DNA of 64,000 nucleotides from Rhodopseudomonas boonkerdii (GCF_021184025.1 NZ_CP036537.1:5485001-5549000), one strand, 5' to 3'. Counted from the stretch's first letter, positions 35,057 to 44,434 are shown. Program-made: numbers and translations. Notes: a model not told the origin generated them from the letters alone.

Positions 35057-35509
35057 ATGAAAGTGCCAAGGGCGGCAGCCGATTCCGACGTGCTGAGCGG
35101 GTGCGTCTTCATGACGATAGGAACGGCGGCGATCGTGGCCGGGCGCAATTATGAATTGGGCTCACTTTCGCGGATGGGGCCAGGATTCTTCCCGCTCTTG
35201 CTGGGCGGACTTCTGTTCATCATCGGTGCGGTGATTGCCGGCAGGGGTTTGGTGTCTCCCCGCGCCACTTTTGCTGTCGAACGTTTCCTGCCGATCTTCG
35301 CCATCGCCGGTGCGCTTGTCGCCTTCGGCTTGACGATCCCCCGCTTCGGCTTCGCCGCCGCCATTGCAATCGCGTGTGCCATTGCAATGGTGGCCACAAA
35401 CCGGTCGTCGGTCCTTGAGCGCGTGGTGCTGCCGATTGCGCTCTGCGTGTTCTGCTCGCTTGTCTTTATCCGCGGTATCGGTCTTGCCGTGCCGCTGTTC
35501 AAATGGTGA
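35057..35509 (+). CDS. tctB: Tripartite tricarboxylate transporter small membrane subunit TctB
   Basis: A 150-residue membrane protein with four hydrophobic segments: GCVFMTIGTAAIVAG, GFFPLLLGGLLFIIGAVIA, FLPIFAIAGALVAFG with FGFAAAIAIACAIAMV, and the last near VVLPIALCVFCSLVFIRG. The LGSLSRMGPGFFPLLLG motif is the family signature. The ATG at 35057 follows GGGAGAGA, which sets the start within a longer open frame. It precedes tctA by seven bases. Confidence 0.88.
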   Translation: MKVPRAAADSDVLSGCVFMTIGTAAIVAGRNYELGSLSRMGPGFFPLLLGGLLFIIGAVIAGRGLVSPRATFAVERFLPIFAIAGALVAFGLTIPRFGFAAAIAIACAIAMVATNRSSVLERVVLPIALCVFCSLVFIRGIGLAVPLFKW

Positions 35510-35516
35510 ATGGATC

Positions 35517-37010
35517 ATGCTCGACAATCTCTTGACGGGTCTGTCCATCGCGACGACGTTCTCCAATCTGGGTTTCGCGTTCGTTGGATGTCTTCTCGGC
35601 ACGTTGATCGGTGTGCTGCCGGGTATCGGTCCTGTGGCCACGATGGCCATGCTGCTACCAATCACATACGGCCTTACCCCGATCGCGGCACTCATTATGC
35701 TGGCGGGCATCTATTACGGCTCGCAATATGGAGGATCCACAACAGCGATCCTGCTGAACCTTCCCGGCGAATCCAGCTCGGTCGTGACCGCTTTGGATGG
35801 CCATGCGATGGCCCGGAAGGGCCGCGCCGGCACGGCCCTCGCCATCGCTGCGATCGGCTCATTTGTCGCCGGATGCGTCGGAACGCTCGCGCTCGCCGCG
35901 TTTGGTCCCCTGCTCGCCGGCGTCGCGCAACACTTCGGCGCGCCGGAATATTTCTCTCTGATGCTCTTTGGTCTGGTATGCGCGACGCTGTTGGCCTCGG
36001 GCGATTTCCTGAAGGCGGTGGCCATGGTCATCGTCGGCTTGCTGATGGGGATCGTCGGCACCGACGTCAACTCAGGTGCCTCACGCTTCACTTTCGGGGC
36101 CGCCAACCTCTCCGAAGGAATCGACTTCGTCGTGGTCGCGCTTGCGTTTTTCGGCCTGGCCGAAGTCATCGGCAATCTGATCAGGCAAGGCGACGAGCAG
36201 GCGTCCGTTAGCAGCGTCGGCAAACTGATGCCTACGCGCGCGGATTTGCGTCAGGCAACGCCAGCCATCTTGCGGGGGACAGTCCTGGGCAGCTTGCTTG
36301 GATTGCTCCCCGGCGGCGGTGCCGTTCTGAGTTCCTTCGCGTCCTACATGTTGGAGAAGCGGATCGCTGCGAATCCCAGCAGGTTCGGGCGCGGCGCGAT
36401 CGAAGGCGTGGCCGGACCGGAATCGGCCAACAATGCTGGCGCTCAAACCTCGTTCATTCCGCTGCTGACCCTCGGCATTCCCTCCAATGCTGTGATGGCT
36501 CTCATGATGGGCGCGATGATGATCCAGGGAATCTCTCCGGGATCAGCCGTCATGACGACGAACCCGACGCTGTTCTGGGGAATGGTCGCGAGCATGTGGA
36601 TCGGAAATCTGATGCTTCTGATCATAAACCTGCCGCTCGTCGGCCTCTGGGTAAGGCTCTTGGCAGTGCCTTATCGGGTTCTTTTTCCCTGCATCGTCGT
36701 CTTCTGTTGCGTCGGTCTCTTCAGTCTCAATTACAGTCCGTTCGACATGTATCTGGCCGCAGGGTTGTCCGTCGCGGGATATATACTCGGCCGCCTCGGT
36801 TGCGAAGCAGCGCCGCTCATCCTCGGCTTCATTCTCGGCCCGTTGCTGGAAGAGAATATGCGCCGCTCTCTGCTTCTGTCACAAGGCGACGCCATGATTT
36901 TTCTGCAGAGGCCAATTAGCGCCGCCTTCCTGCTGATAAGTGTGATCCTCTGTTCGTTACTGTTGCTCACGTCGGCGCGGAAACATCGTGCGGAGGCGTT
37001 CCAGGAGTGA
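35517..37010 (+). CDS. tctA: Tripartite tricarboxylate transporter large membrane subunit TctA
   Basis: A 497-residue integral membrane permease. Family landmarks are GCLLGTLIGVLPGIGPVATMAMLLPITYGL near the N-terminus, GIYYGSQYGGSTTAILLNLPGESSSVVTALDGH and the second inverted-repeat motif GSLLGLLPGGGAVLSSFASYMLEKRI. GPESANNAGAQTSFIPLLTLGIPSNAVMALMMGA is also diagnostic. The ATG at 35517 is chosen because a longer in-frame version overlaps tctB deeply. With TctB and a TctC protein it forms a secondary, ion-driven carboxylate importer. Confidence 0.93.
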   Translation: MLDNLLTGLSIATTFSNLGFAFVGCLLGTLIGVLPGIGPVATMAMLLPITYGLTPIAALIMLAGIYYGSQYGGSTTAILLNLPGESSSVVTALDGHAMARKGRAGTALAIAAIGSFVAGCVGTLALAAFGPLLAGVAQHFGAPEYFSLMLFGLVCATLLASGDFLKAVAMVIVGLLMGIVGTDVNSGASRFTFGAANLSEGIDFVVVALAFFGLAEVIGNLIRQGDEQASVSSVGKLMPTRADLRQATPAILRGTVLGSLLGLLPGGGAVLSSFASYMLEKRIAANPSRFGRGAIEGVAGPESANNAGAQTSFIPLLTLGIPSNAVMALMMGAMMIQGISPGSAVMTTNPTLFWGMVASMWIGNLMLLIINLPLVGLWVRLLAVPYRVLFPCIVVFCCVGLFSLNYSPFDMYLAAGLSVAGYILGRLGCEAAPLILGFILGPLLEENMRRSLLLSQGDAMIFLQRPISAAFLLISVILCSLLLLTSARKHRAEAFQE

Positions 37011-37556
37011 GTCCAAAACGGAATACTACCTGCCTTGCTTGAGGGGCGGGTGAGCACCAGATCTCACGGAGCCATGACGGCGACAGCTCCCAAATTAGGA
37101 AATAACGCTACGGGTTACAATGTGAATAGGCTACGTTGCCCTCACTTCCACCCTATCGATATGAAAGCCTTCATGGTTGAATGGTCTACCCGGCCGGGAC
37201 GCGCCGACTGGTGGAATAGGGGCGGGTATCGGAAAGCGAGTTCGCTATTCGGCCTTTCGTACCGGAGCCAAATTGCAAAGGGATATCGAACCACGGATTT
37301 CCTAACTCAAAGATGCTCGACCTTGATATCGGATCTTGGTCGCTAATACAAGTTTCATTGCTGTCAACCTTATTTGCAGTACTGGCCGGTCTCTTGGTAA
37401 AGCTTGCGCTGGTAAAAACTTGGCAGCATGAGGTGTCCGCACGCGTGTATGGGCAGCACTCGCGTGATCGAAGCGTTGACCGATTAATCGAACGTTTGTT
37501 AGAATGGCGCTTGTTAGCACCGAGAACTATTCTCTCAACTGAGAAAGTTTCCACTT
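37011..37556 (+). other. Intergenic region with an operator-like motif
   Basis: About 550 bases with no gene I recognise; an 83-codon frame at 37313-37564 has a hydrophobic N-terminal part but no known family. CGAACGTT at 37489-37496 followed by GTTAGAA at 37498-37504 resembles the palindrome before the ACAD pairs (13-28 and 55667-55682) and may be a weaker site of the same regulator. Confidence 0.4.
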
Positions 37557-38441
37557 TTGCCTGACACCGACACGACGATTTTGATCGGCCATCGTGGGCA
37601 AGCGATAGCGGCTTCCATCAGAGGCGATAACGCGGGTCTTCCAGTTATTCTCGCGCACGGTGGTGGACAAACGCGCCGAGCCTGGAGAAATACTGCAGAC
37701 CGTCTTGCGAAGTGCGGTTTTTGCGCAGTCGCTATCGACATGCGCGGCCACGGGGAAAGCGCTTGGGCGGAGGATGGGGCGTATGATATCCGCGACTTTG
37801 CGAGCGATCTAGTCGCTCTCGCGCAGGCATGTCGACAGAGGCCAGCTTTGATAGGAGCTTCTCTTGGCGGCTTAGCGGGAATAATTGCGGAAGGAAATAT
37901 CCGCCCTCAGACCTTCTCCTCGCTCACTCTGGTAGATGTCACTCCTCAAATGGATCCTAAGGGAATCGCTCGCGTAGTGGGCTTTATGGCTGCTCACGCT
38001 CGCAACGGCTTCGCTTCACCAGAGGAGGCCGCCCACATTATTGCGGAATACATGCCTCATCGAAGAAAGCAGAGCGGGTCCACGGGCCTGCATCACTATC
38101 TTCGATTTCGAAGCGACGGAAGGTACTATTGGCACTGGGATCCCGCTTTCATCGAAGGCATTGTAAGCATTAAAGAGACACATCCCGAAAGCAATTCGCT
38201 TCGGCGATCGATTTTCGACTCAGCAGCATCTAGCTTAAAGCTCCCGGTGCATTTGATCCGAGGTGATGCCAGCGACTTAGTTTCGCCGTCAGCAGTATCG
38301 CTTTTCAAGGCACTTGTTCCTCACGCAGAGATCAGCGACATTGCAGGTGCAACTCATATGGTTGTGGGTGACAAGAACGATATTTTTACGGATGCAATTC
38401 TCGAATTCCTGATTAAAACCTATCATGATGCTTCACCGTGA
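37557..38441 (+). CDS. Alpha/beta-hydrolase
   Basis: A 294-residue alpha/beta-hydrolase: LAHGGGQTRRAW (oxyanion region), DMRGHGESAW, the nucleophile elbow GASLGGLAG (Ser), an Asp in HLIRGDASDLVSP and the catalytic His in GATHMVV. It resembles peroxidase/esterase-type hydrolases. The start is probably TTG at 37557, since a stop lies at 37515 and no ATG or GTG falls between, with a weak AGAAAG upstream; N-terminal loss cannot be excluded. It may hydrolyse an ester or a ring ketone of the pathway. Confidence 0.82.
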   Translation: MPDTDTTILIGHRGQAIAASIRGDNAGLPVILAHGGGQTRRAWRNTADRLAKCGFCAVAIDMRGHGESAWAEDGAYDIRDFASDLVALAQACRQRPALIGASLGGLAGIIAEGNIRPQTFSSLTLVDVTPQMDPKGIARVVGFMAAHARNGFASPEEAAHIIAEYMPHRRKQSGSTGLHHYLRFRSDGRYYWHWDPAFIEGIVSIKETHPESNSLRRSIFDSAASSLKLPVHLIRGDASDLVSPSAVSLFKALVPHAEISDIAGATHMVVGDKNDIFTDAILEFLIKTYHDASP

Positions 38442-38876
38442 GCGCAGAGCAAAATATCCTTCAGTGTGATTTGAAGAATCCTCCTAAGAAGTTGGAGGGA
38501 CTATTTCAAGCATCATGCGAAAAGACTTCCCAGCCAGCTTTAACTCACGACTGATCAGTTGTATTTCTCTTGAGATTAAACTGAATCCGAGCCCGCAGTG
38601 CATTCTCTATCGTTCTTGTCGGTCATCATTTGATGTACGCGACGTTCCTACCCATCACGCTGCGCGTATTCTGCAAAGTTTGATGCCAGACGTGCAGCAA
38701 AGATAGCGCACCGACAACGACTTCACTGTTCAGCTTTGCGTTAGTTTGCAGCGTAATCTCGCCGGAGAACGCTGCCGCCCTGGCCGAAATCCCTCACACG
38801 CCGCAAAAGCTATGGAGCCATTTTTACTTTGCGCTTCCGGGGCCGCTCCGTCGGCTCCGAGGCTTAGGCACGAGCG

Positions 38877-38954
38877 AAAAAAAAGCCCCGGCGAACCGGG
38901 GCAAGTTGACGGAGAGGATCAGGAGGACACCCTCCGCAGTAAAACTGCGAGTAT
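38877..38954 (-). ncRNA. Putative small RNA with its own promoter and terminator
   Basis: On the minus strand about 78 bases fold into three hairpins: CGCAGT-TTT-ACTGCG, then GGAGG-GTGT-CCTCC, then GCCCCGG-TTCG-CCGGGGC followed by a run of eight T (a strong rho-independent terminator). A sigma-70-like promoter lies just upstream. The unpaired stretch between the last hairpins contains CCTCTCC, able to pair with ribosome-binding sites. No open frame is evident. The next minus-strand gene ends 300 bases upstream, so a simple terminator for it is less likely. The family is not recognised. Confidence 0.5.
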
Positions 38955-38960
38955 CGAATG

Positions 38961-38989
38961 AAACTAAAAACGGCTTCAAGATAGGTCAA
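38961..38989 (-). promoter_or_regulatory. Sigma-70-like promoter of the putative small RNA
   Basis: The minus strand shows TTGACC (38984-38989), a 17-base spacer, and TAGTTT (38961-38966). A start near 38954 places the first hairpin at the 5' end of the transcript. Confidence 0.4.
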
Positions 38990-39209
38990 GATTGAAGACC
39001 TTTTCTAAAGCTCGCACCCTAATCGCACTATAATTTCTGCTACCACAAATTATCTCCCCTACTGTTCGAAAATAAGACCATCTTTCATATCTTCACTGCG
39101 GTTCTTCGCGAGCGAATAGAACTTACTCACGCATCGAAGCCGAATTTTTACAGTACTATGAATAGTGAGATACGCCGCGCGAGCCGGCGCAGTTCAGAGG
39201 CTACTTAGA

Positions 39210-40703
39210 TTATATCTTTGTATGGGCGTGCGTTGATGTGACAGAAGCTCTATCGATCTCGCCAGCGGAGTTCCTTGGAAGACTATCAATAAATGTAACG
39301 ATTTTCGGACGCTTGTAGCGCGCGATCAATTCGCCGGCAAATGCAACGATCTCCTCAGGTGTGGCTGCCATTGACGGGTGCAATACACAAATTGCTTTGA
39401 CTGCCTCGCCCCATTGCGGATCGGGAACGCCGATAACTACAACATCGGAAATGGCTGGATGTTTGCGTATAACGCTCTCGACTTCGGCCGGATAAACATT
39501 TTCGCCGCCGGTCTTAATCAATTGCTTCTCCGGCATGCGACCGGCATAAAAGAGATAACCCTCAGCGTCGAAGTACCCTCGATCACCAGTGTGGTGCCAG
39601 CCGTTTCTGAGCGTGTAAGCCGTATCCGCATCGAGACCCCAATATCCCAAGAATACAGTTGGGCCGCAGACAACAATCTCACCCATCTCTCCTGTCCTCA
39701 TTGGTATATCTTCGTCGCCAACTATCGCCAAGCTTCGCCAAAACATTGGCCGGCCGACAGAGTTCGGACGATCTCGATATCTCGACAATGTCGCAAGACC
39801 TGACGTTTCAGACTGCCCAAACGTGACCCAAAATGCTGCGTTGGGGCACTCGCGTTCGAACCGCTCGATCGTTTCAGGCGAATCCAGTCCCGTGACGGCT
39901 CGGAGCGACGATAGTTCTCCGGCGTTAGCCAGATCTAAGATGCTTGCCAACATCGGTGAGAACTCGGACATGATCGTGATTTTTTCAACAACAATATCGC
40001 GCACAGCTTCCGCCGCATCGAACTTTTCCGAAATAATGCTGGCGCCGCCAGCCTGCTGAATCGCCAGCATTAAACCCAGACCAGCGACGTGAAACAACGG
40101 TAGCACTCCAAGGCTGACATCGTTCTCAGTTAAATGCCAAGTCTCGACGAGCGAACTATTTGCCGTCAATAAGTTCGTCTGCGACAATAACGCGCCACGG
40201 GGATGGCCGCCGACACTAGCAGTATGGATGATGAGGAAACCACCGTCGCCATCTGTCGCAGAAAGGGAAACGGACGTTTTGTTCACCGACAACTGCGCAT
40301 AAGGTGCCAGGTTCGGGTTCTCTCGGCCAATAGCGAAATAATGCTTCACTGTTGGCAGCGACTTCTGCAAACCGAGGATCACATCATGGTAGTCGGCACC
40401 GGCGACGACGACGACCGGCGCGCCGTCGGCGAGGATATAAGCAACTTCATCAAACTGTAGCCGGTAGTTGACCGGTAGAAGGATCGCTCCGAGCAGAGCG
40501 GTCGCTCCAATCAATTCGACCATCTCGAGACAATTCTGCGAAAGAATTCCGACGCGATCACCCGGCTTCACTCCGCGACTGGCAAGACCGGCTGCCAGCC
40601 GCTCGACGCGGTCTAAATAATCCGCATGTGTAACGCGCCTGCCCTCCACAATAAAGGCATCACGATCAGGAAAATGTCGTGCGTTCCGACGATATACATC
40701 GAG
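39210..40703 (-). pseudogene. 5'-truncated AMP-forming acyl-CoA ligase
   Basis: About 498 codons of an ANL ligase. The frame continues upstream of the nearest possible start (GTG at 40649) as [20 protein letters not shown], normal N-terminal ligase sequence, and is then cut at about 40703 where ABC binding-protein sequence begins on the other strand. The phosphate motif is odd: [18 protein letters not shown] in place of the usual T(S)[18 protein letters not shown] and [11 protein letters not shown] are present, but the usual catalytic Lys of ..G KI.R is replaced (GEIDR). Lost start, altered P-loop and missing Lys together suggest an inactive gene, though the frame is open. Confidence 0.75.
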
Positions 40704-40706
40704 GAG

Positions 40707-41506
40707 ACGACATCGAGTATATCAAACAAAAATCCGGCGGAAGCCTGAAGGGCGTGAAAATTGCGTATCTTTACGTAGACTACCCATTTGGTCAGGAGCC
40801 GATCGGCATAGTCAAGACGCTCGCAGCCAAAGAAGACTTCGATTTGCAGCTCTTCCCCTATCCACTGCCAGGCAATGATCAGGCCTCCGCTTGGACGCAA
40901 ATGCGTCGGTTCGCGCCGGACTGGATCATCAGCTGGAGTCTGTCGAATATGCACGTGATAGCTTCGCGTGAGATGAAGCGTAATGGGATAGCGATTGACA
41001 AGTACATCGCCGTCAACTGGATGAACGAAGTCGCTATCAATAATATTGGCGCAGCTGCCGCCAAGGGTATCAAACGTGGCACAAACGTTGCTGGCGGTTC
41101 GAACCATCCGTTGATGCAGGAGATTATCAAAGAACTTTACGACAAGGGAAGAGGAAACGGCGATCGCAAAAATTTAGACGATGTCTATTATAATACAGGC
41201 ATCGCAATCTGGTCGATTGCTGTCGAAGGTGCCCGCCTTGCCGTCAAAAAGAATGGATGGCCGCTGACTTCGGAGAAGATCAAAGGCGGTCTCGAGAGCA
41301 TCAACGGCTACGACGCCAACGGCGTGATCGCTCCCGTCACCGTGAGCGCGAAAGATCACGGTGGTGGCGGTAAGACACGTATCGAGATGTGGGACGGCAG
41401 CAAATGGGTGCCCCAAACGGAATGGATTGCCGCGTATACAGACGAGGTGTGGAATGTGGTCAAATCTCAATCTGCCGACTACGCAAAATCGGACGCCGTC
41501 AAGTAG
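40707..41506 (+). pseudogene. 5'-truncated ABC substrate-binding protein
   Basis: From [11 protein letters not shown] to the stop, about 266 codons closely match the intact binding protein at 60706-61953, but the first 150 residues, including the signal peptide, are missing. Similarity starts sharply at about 40707, beside the truncated ligase on the opposite strand. An open GTG at 40679 lies in ligase-derived sequence. Without a signal peptide it cannot reach the periplasm, so it is a relic, probably of a rearrangement. Confidence 0.88.
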
Positions 41507-41533
41507 GCGGACTTAATTCTGGCGATTTGAGAT

Positions 41534-41574
41534 AAAAAAAGAGTGCAGCAATGAAGTTCCCTGCTGCACTTTTC
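41534..41574. terminator. Bidirectional hairpin terminator
   Basis: AGTGCAGCA (41542-41550) pairs with TGCTGCACT (41562-41570). The stem is preceded by a run of A (41534-41540) and followed by TTTTC, so it can end transcripts from both directions. It lies between the convergent binding-protein relic and NUDIX gene. Confidence 0.75.
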
Positions 41575-41694
41575 ATTCTCGCCATTTCATTGCATCCGCG
41601 CATCAGGGTAAACTCTTCTGGGCGCGCTCTTCGTAGAGAAGCGACTGCACTGTGTGAGTGAAAAATAACGCTGCAGTCTATCAGTATCATTCGC

Positions 41695-42513
41695 CTATAG
41701 CTTGACGATGCGGCTATTCTTACCTGGCTCGCCAACAAACAAAAAATCTGCGGCGCCATATCCGGCGTCCATTGGAATTCGAAGTATCCTACCTTCCTCA
41801 GACTTTTGCACTTCTGGTCTAACTGTTATGATTGTTTCGCGCTGAGTCGCTGCAAGTGCTTCTTCGACAGTCCGATGGCGACCAACTTTCTCAAGATTGA
41901 GTAGCGTAGGAAAGAGCACCGTTCGCTTGTGCGCTTCGGCATCAATACGTGCTTGATCCGGGGAGATCCATATGGAGTCAACAGCTTCATGTCCGTCATG
42001 CTGAAGAACATGATCGATCGGCGCTTGAGCAAGGAAAAAATAAGTATCGAAGCGCTTAGGCATGTGTGCGGGCGTGATCCAGTGAGCGAAATGCACAAGT
42101 CGATCAAAAGCAGCAATTAGCCCTTCTTGCTCAATCATATCTGCAAATCCGAGGGCACCGGCTTCGATCTGTTGGCGATATGCGATACCCAACGCCTCTG
42201 CACGCGTGCCATCCACCAACGCTCCCCCACGAGATTCGCGAGCGAAAAGAACGCCGCACTCTTCAAAAGCTTCGCGGGCAGCTGCAGCCTTAAGACCCAA
42301 CATCTCATCGTTGAGGCTGTCAACGCCCTCGGCAAGACGATGCCACCTCGGATCAAAATCCAGCGGATTGACAGCGCCCCCTGGGAACACTAGGGCGCCC
42401 GAAGCAAATTCTATCTCATGGTGTCTAACGACCATAAATAGCTCAATTCCATCAGTTCTATCGCGTGCGAGCATCAGTGTTGCAGCAGATCGCGGTTTTG
42501 CTTGTTCAGTCAT
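41695..42513 (-). CDS. NUDIX hydrolase, NUDT19-like (copy in block C)
   Basis: A 272-residue NUDIX protein: SAATLMLARDRTDGIELFMVVRHH, LVFPGGAVNPLDFDPRW, and AAAREAFEECGVLFARESRG, with a long insertion inside the NUDIX box as in NUDT19/RP2p proteins, which hydrolyse CoA and acyl-CoAs. The ATG at 42513 follows GAGGGG. It is a close paralogue of 59488-60339. Gene order and orientation with the neighbouring binding-protein relic mirror block B in reverse. Confidence 0.85.
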   Translation of the reverse strand: MTEQAKPRSAATLMLARDRTDGIELFMVVRHHEIEFASGALVFPGGAVNPLDFDPRWHRLAEGVDSLNDEMLGLKAAAAREAFEECGVLFARESRGGALVDGTRAEALGIAYRQQIEAGALGFADMIEQEGLIAAFDRLVHFAHWITPAHMPKRFDTYFFLAQAPIDHVLQHDGHEAVDSIWISPDQARIDAEAHKRTVLFPTLLNLEKVGRHRTVEEALAATQRETIITVRPEVQKSEEGRILRIPMDAGYGAADFLFVGEPGKNSRIVKL

Positions 42514-43404
42514 TCGGCCCCTCATGGATAACTTTAGAGAAAAACGGCAGAGTAAATGTCGCAGAGAATTGCTTTCACGTAACAAACAGGTATCTCGTTG
42601 AACTTGGCCACATGCCTTCATATGCTTCAGGACAATTGTCGGAACTGGAGGCCGAAGTAAACTCGACGTTCGTTTTGATCAACGCTAGAAGCGCCATTAC
42701 AGCATGCGGGACCGCGCCCTGTCACTTGAAATACCTTGCTTGACAGCTGCGGAGGAGCTTGTGCTCAATCTACGAGATGCGTTGCAGCATCGATAATCTC
42801 ACACTCGAACATCACTCAGTATCCCAAGCCTCAGGGCGGGACACCGTTATCGAAAAAGAGGTTCGAGAGATTTTATGCGTGGAGTAGATAATACCTTTTG
42901 GCACTCACACATTCCTCCTCGATATTTTCAAGCATCACTAGGCCACCGAAAACCCTCGGGACTAACTACAACGGTAGCTGCACCGTATCACGTGGCTGCT
43001 GGCAGATCTCGAGCGCATCGCGTGTTCTCTTGAATCCGATGCCCCACAATTATAAAATTCGCAAACTGATGAGTGCGGACCTGCCCTTTTTGGAGCCGGA
43101 TGAACCTCGTAAGGGCGAAGGGTTAAAATCGATTTTTGCTTTCGCTTTGCGACTTGCACCGCGTCGGGCGGGTGCGACGCGAAGCCCACGGTGCCCAGCC
43201 ATTTCGAAGCGATCATCAGACGACCGACCCCGCGGGTGACCTTCGTTCAACCCGCGTATGAATGTGTCCGTCGAACAGGCCCCCAGTTAAGAAGCTTCAG
43301 AGGAAGCTACTTTGTTCCGCCTTAGTCGGCAGCAGCTTTTGAGTTTGCGATCGACCTCGAGTTTGAAGAAGTAGCGCCATATCGCGCGATGATCGAAGAT
43401 CGAT
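42514..43404. other. Stretch without a recognisable gene
   Basis: About 890 bases. Short open frames exist on both strands (for example 42898-43239 plus), but none has a family I recognise or a good ribosome-binding site. No repeat or hairpin of note was seen. Confidence 0.4.
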
Positions 43405-43650
43405 TCAACAAGCAGCCACGAAAAGTAAGCCTAATAAGTCCGATCGCCGCCATACAACGCGGACCTTAACAACTCGCTCTTCCGAGAAGATGCGCAGGGT
43501 TACAATTTCTGGGATGCCGACCGGCGAAATGACCCTCACGGCTGCACCCGTTGTCGATAGATCTTTTAGAGTACAATCAATGCTTCCACCATTAAATTCA
43601 AGCGCAGCTCTCTTGCACATCCTCCGTCGCACGTGGTGTCGTCGTTCCAT
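43405..43650 (-). CDS. PilZ-domain protein
   Basis: An 81-residue PilZ domain, a c-di-GMP-binding fold: MERRHHVRRRMCKRAALEF carries the RRxxR-like N-terminal motif, and GSIDCTLKDLSTTGAAVRV matches the D/NxSxxG motif. The ATG at 43650 follows GAAGGAG. It is short, a single domain as common in Bradyrhizobium. It has no obvious link to the catabolic genes. Confidence 0.82.
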   Translation of the reverse strand: MERRHHVRRRMCKRAALEFNGGSIDCTLKDLSTTGAAVRVISPVGIPEIVTLRIFSEERVVKVRVVWRRSDLLGLLFVAAC

Positions 43651-43661
43651 TTCTTGCTCCT

Positions 43662-44030
43662 TCACAAGAATAGGTCGCACAGCCTCTTTGCGTTGCATTT
43701 AAGAAATGGATTACGACGGCTTATATACCGACAACTGATACTGCCGAGGATTTGTCTTTCGTTGTTTCCAAGGACCGAATGCCTCAACCGAAGTTTTTGA
43801 GTTACTCTCCGATCGGTCAAGAGCCAACGCAGCGGGCGCAGTGCGTAGTACGCCTTTATCACGCGCCACGGAAAGCTGCCCCTCGGGCCATAAGCGATTG
43901 CTTCCCTTGGAATGCTAAGAGGGCAAATCAACCAGAAAAGGGTCACGAGGGGCTCGTCGCGGAATACTCCGCTGGGGCGGTAGCGAAGACGCCGGATGAC
44001 GCGCCGACGAAGAAGGTCGTGAATGAAAAA
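43662..44030. other. Ambiguous short frames, no confident gene
   Basis: Overlapping open frames lie on both strands (43752-44033 plus with a TTG start, 43662-44183 minus). The plus frame has GAGGA 6 bases before its TTG and ends at the palindrome, making it the better candidate, but neither product is recognised. Confidence 0.3.
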
Positions 44031-44053
44031 TGATACGGAACTGTACCGTATCA
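44031..44053. promoter_or_regulatory. Perfect 8-base inverted repeat, probable repressor operator
   Basis: TGATACGG (44031-44038) and CCGTATCA (44046-44053) are perfect inverted arms with a 7-base spacer, 43 bases before the start at 44097. The arm TGATACGG also occurs in the inverted repeat before the TetR gene (from 7951). Confidence 0.5.
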
Positions 44054-44096
44054 ATTTCGTTAAGGCATTAACGCGTTGTCGGTATCGGAGAAACAT

Positions 44097-44357
44097 ATGT
44101 TGATGCGAAAATTTGCGGCCCTCACGCTCTTTATTGGCGCATGTGGCACATTGGCCCGGGCCCAACAAGGGACACCTGAACAACGCGTAGCTTGCGAATC
44201 CGATGCTATTCGCTTTTGTTCGAGATATATTCCTAACGCAGATAGGATTGCGGTATGTTTGAAAGAAAACCGCGACAAGATTAGCGCGACCTGCAACTCC
44301 GCTCTGTTTGGCGAGCTAAATTCTGCAAAAAACCCCGGCGTATCCAGACAGAAGTGA
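44097..44357 (+). CDS. Small secreted cysteine-containing protein
   Basis: An 86-residue precursor with a signal peptide (MLMRKFAALTLFIGACGTLARA) and a mature part QQGTPEQRVACESDAIRFCSRYIPNADRIAVCLKENRDKISATCNSALF. The spacing of four Cys resembles Cys-rich-repeat periplasmic proteins common in Bradyrhizobium and relatives. Function is unknown. GGAG at about 44087-44090 supports the ATG at 44097; the ATG at 44103 is an alternative. Confidence 0.75.
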   Translation: MLMRKFAALTLFIGACGTLARAQQGTPEQRVACESDAIRFCSRYIPNADRIAVCLKENRDKISATCNSALFGELNSAKNPGVSRQK

Positions 44358-44434
44358 TGAAGGTCTGCGTAGAAACCATCTGCCATCTTACCGGTGTTTC
44401 ATCACAAGCGCTGAAGTTCAGGCGAGAATGCATA

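Noticed and set aside
43662..44183. A 173-codon minus-strand frame
   Set aside because: It covers the palindrome and the leader of the secreted-protein gene on the other strand, is rich in Arg, and has no motif.
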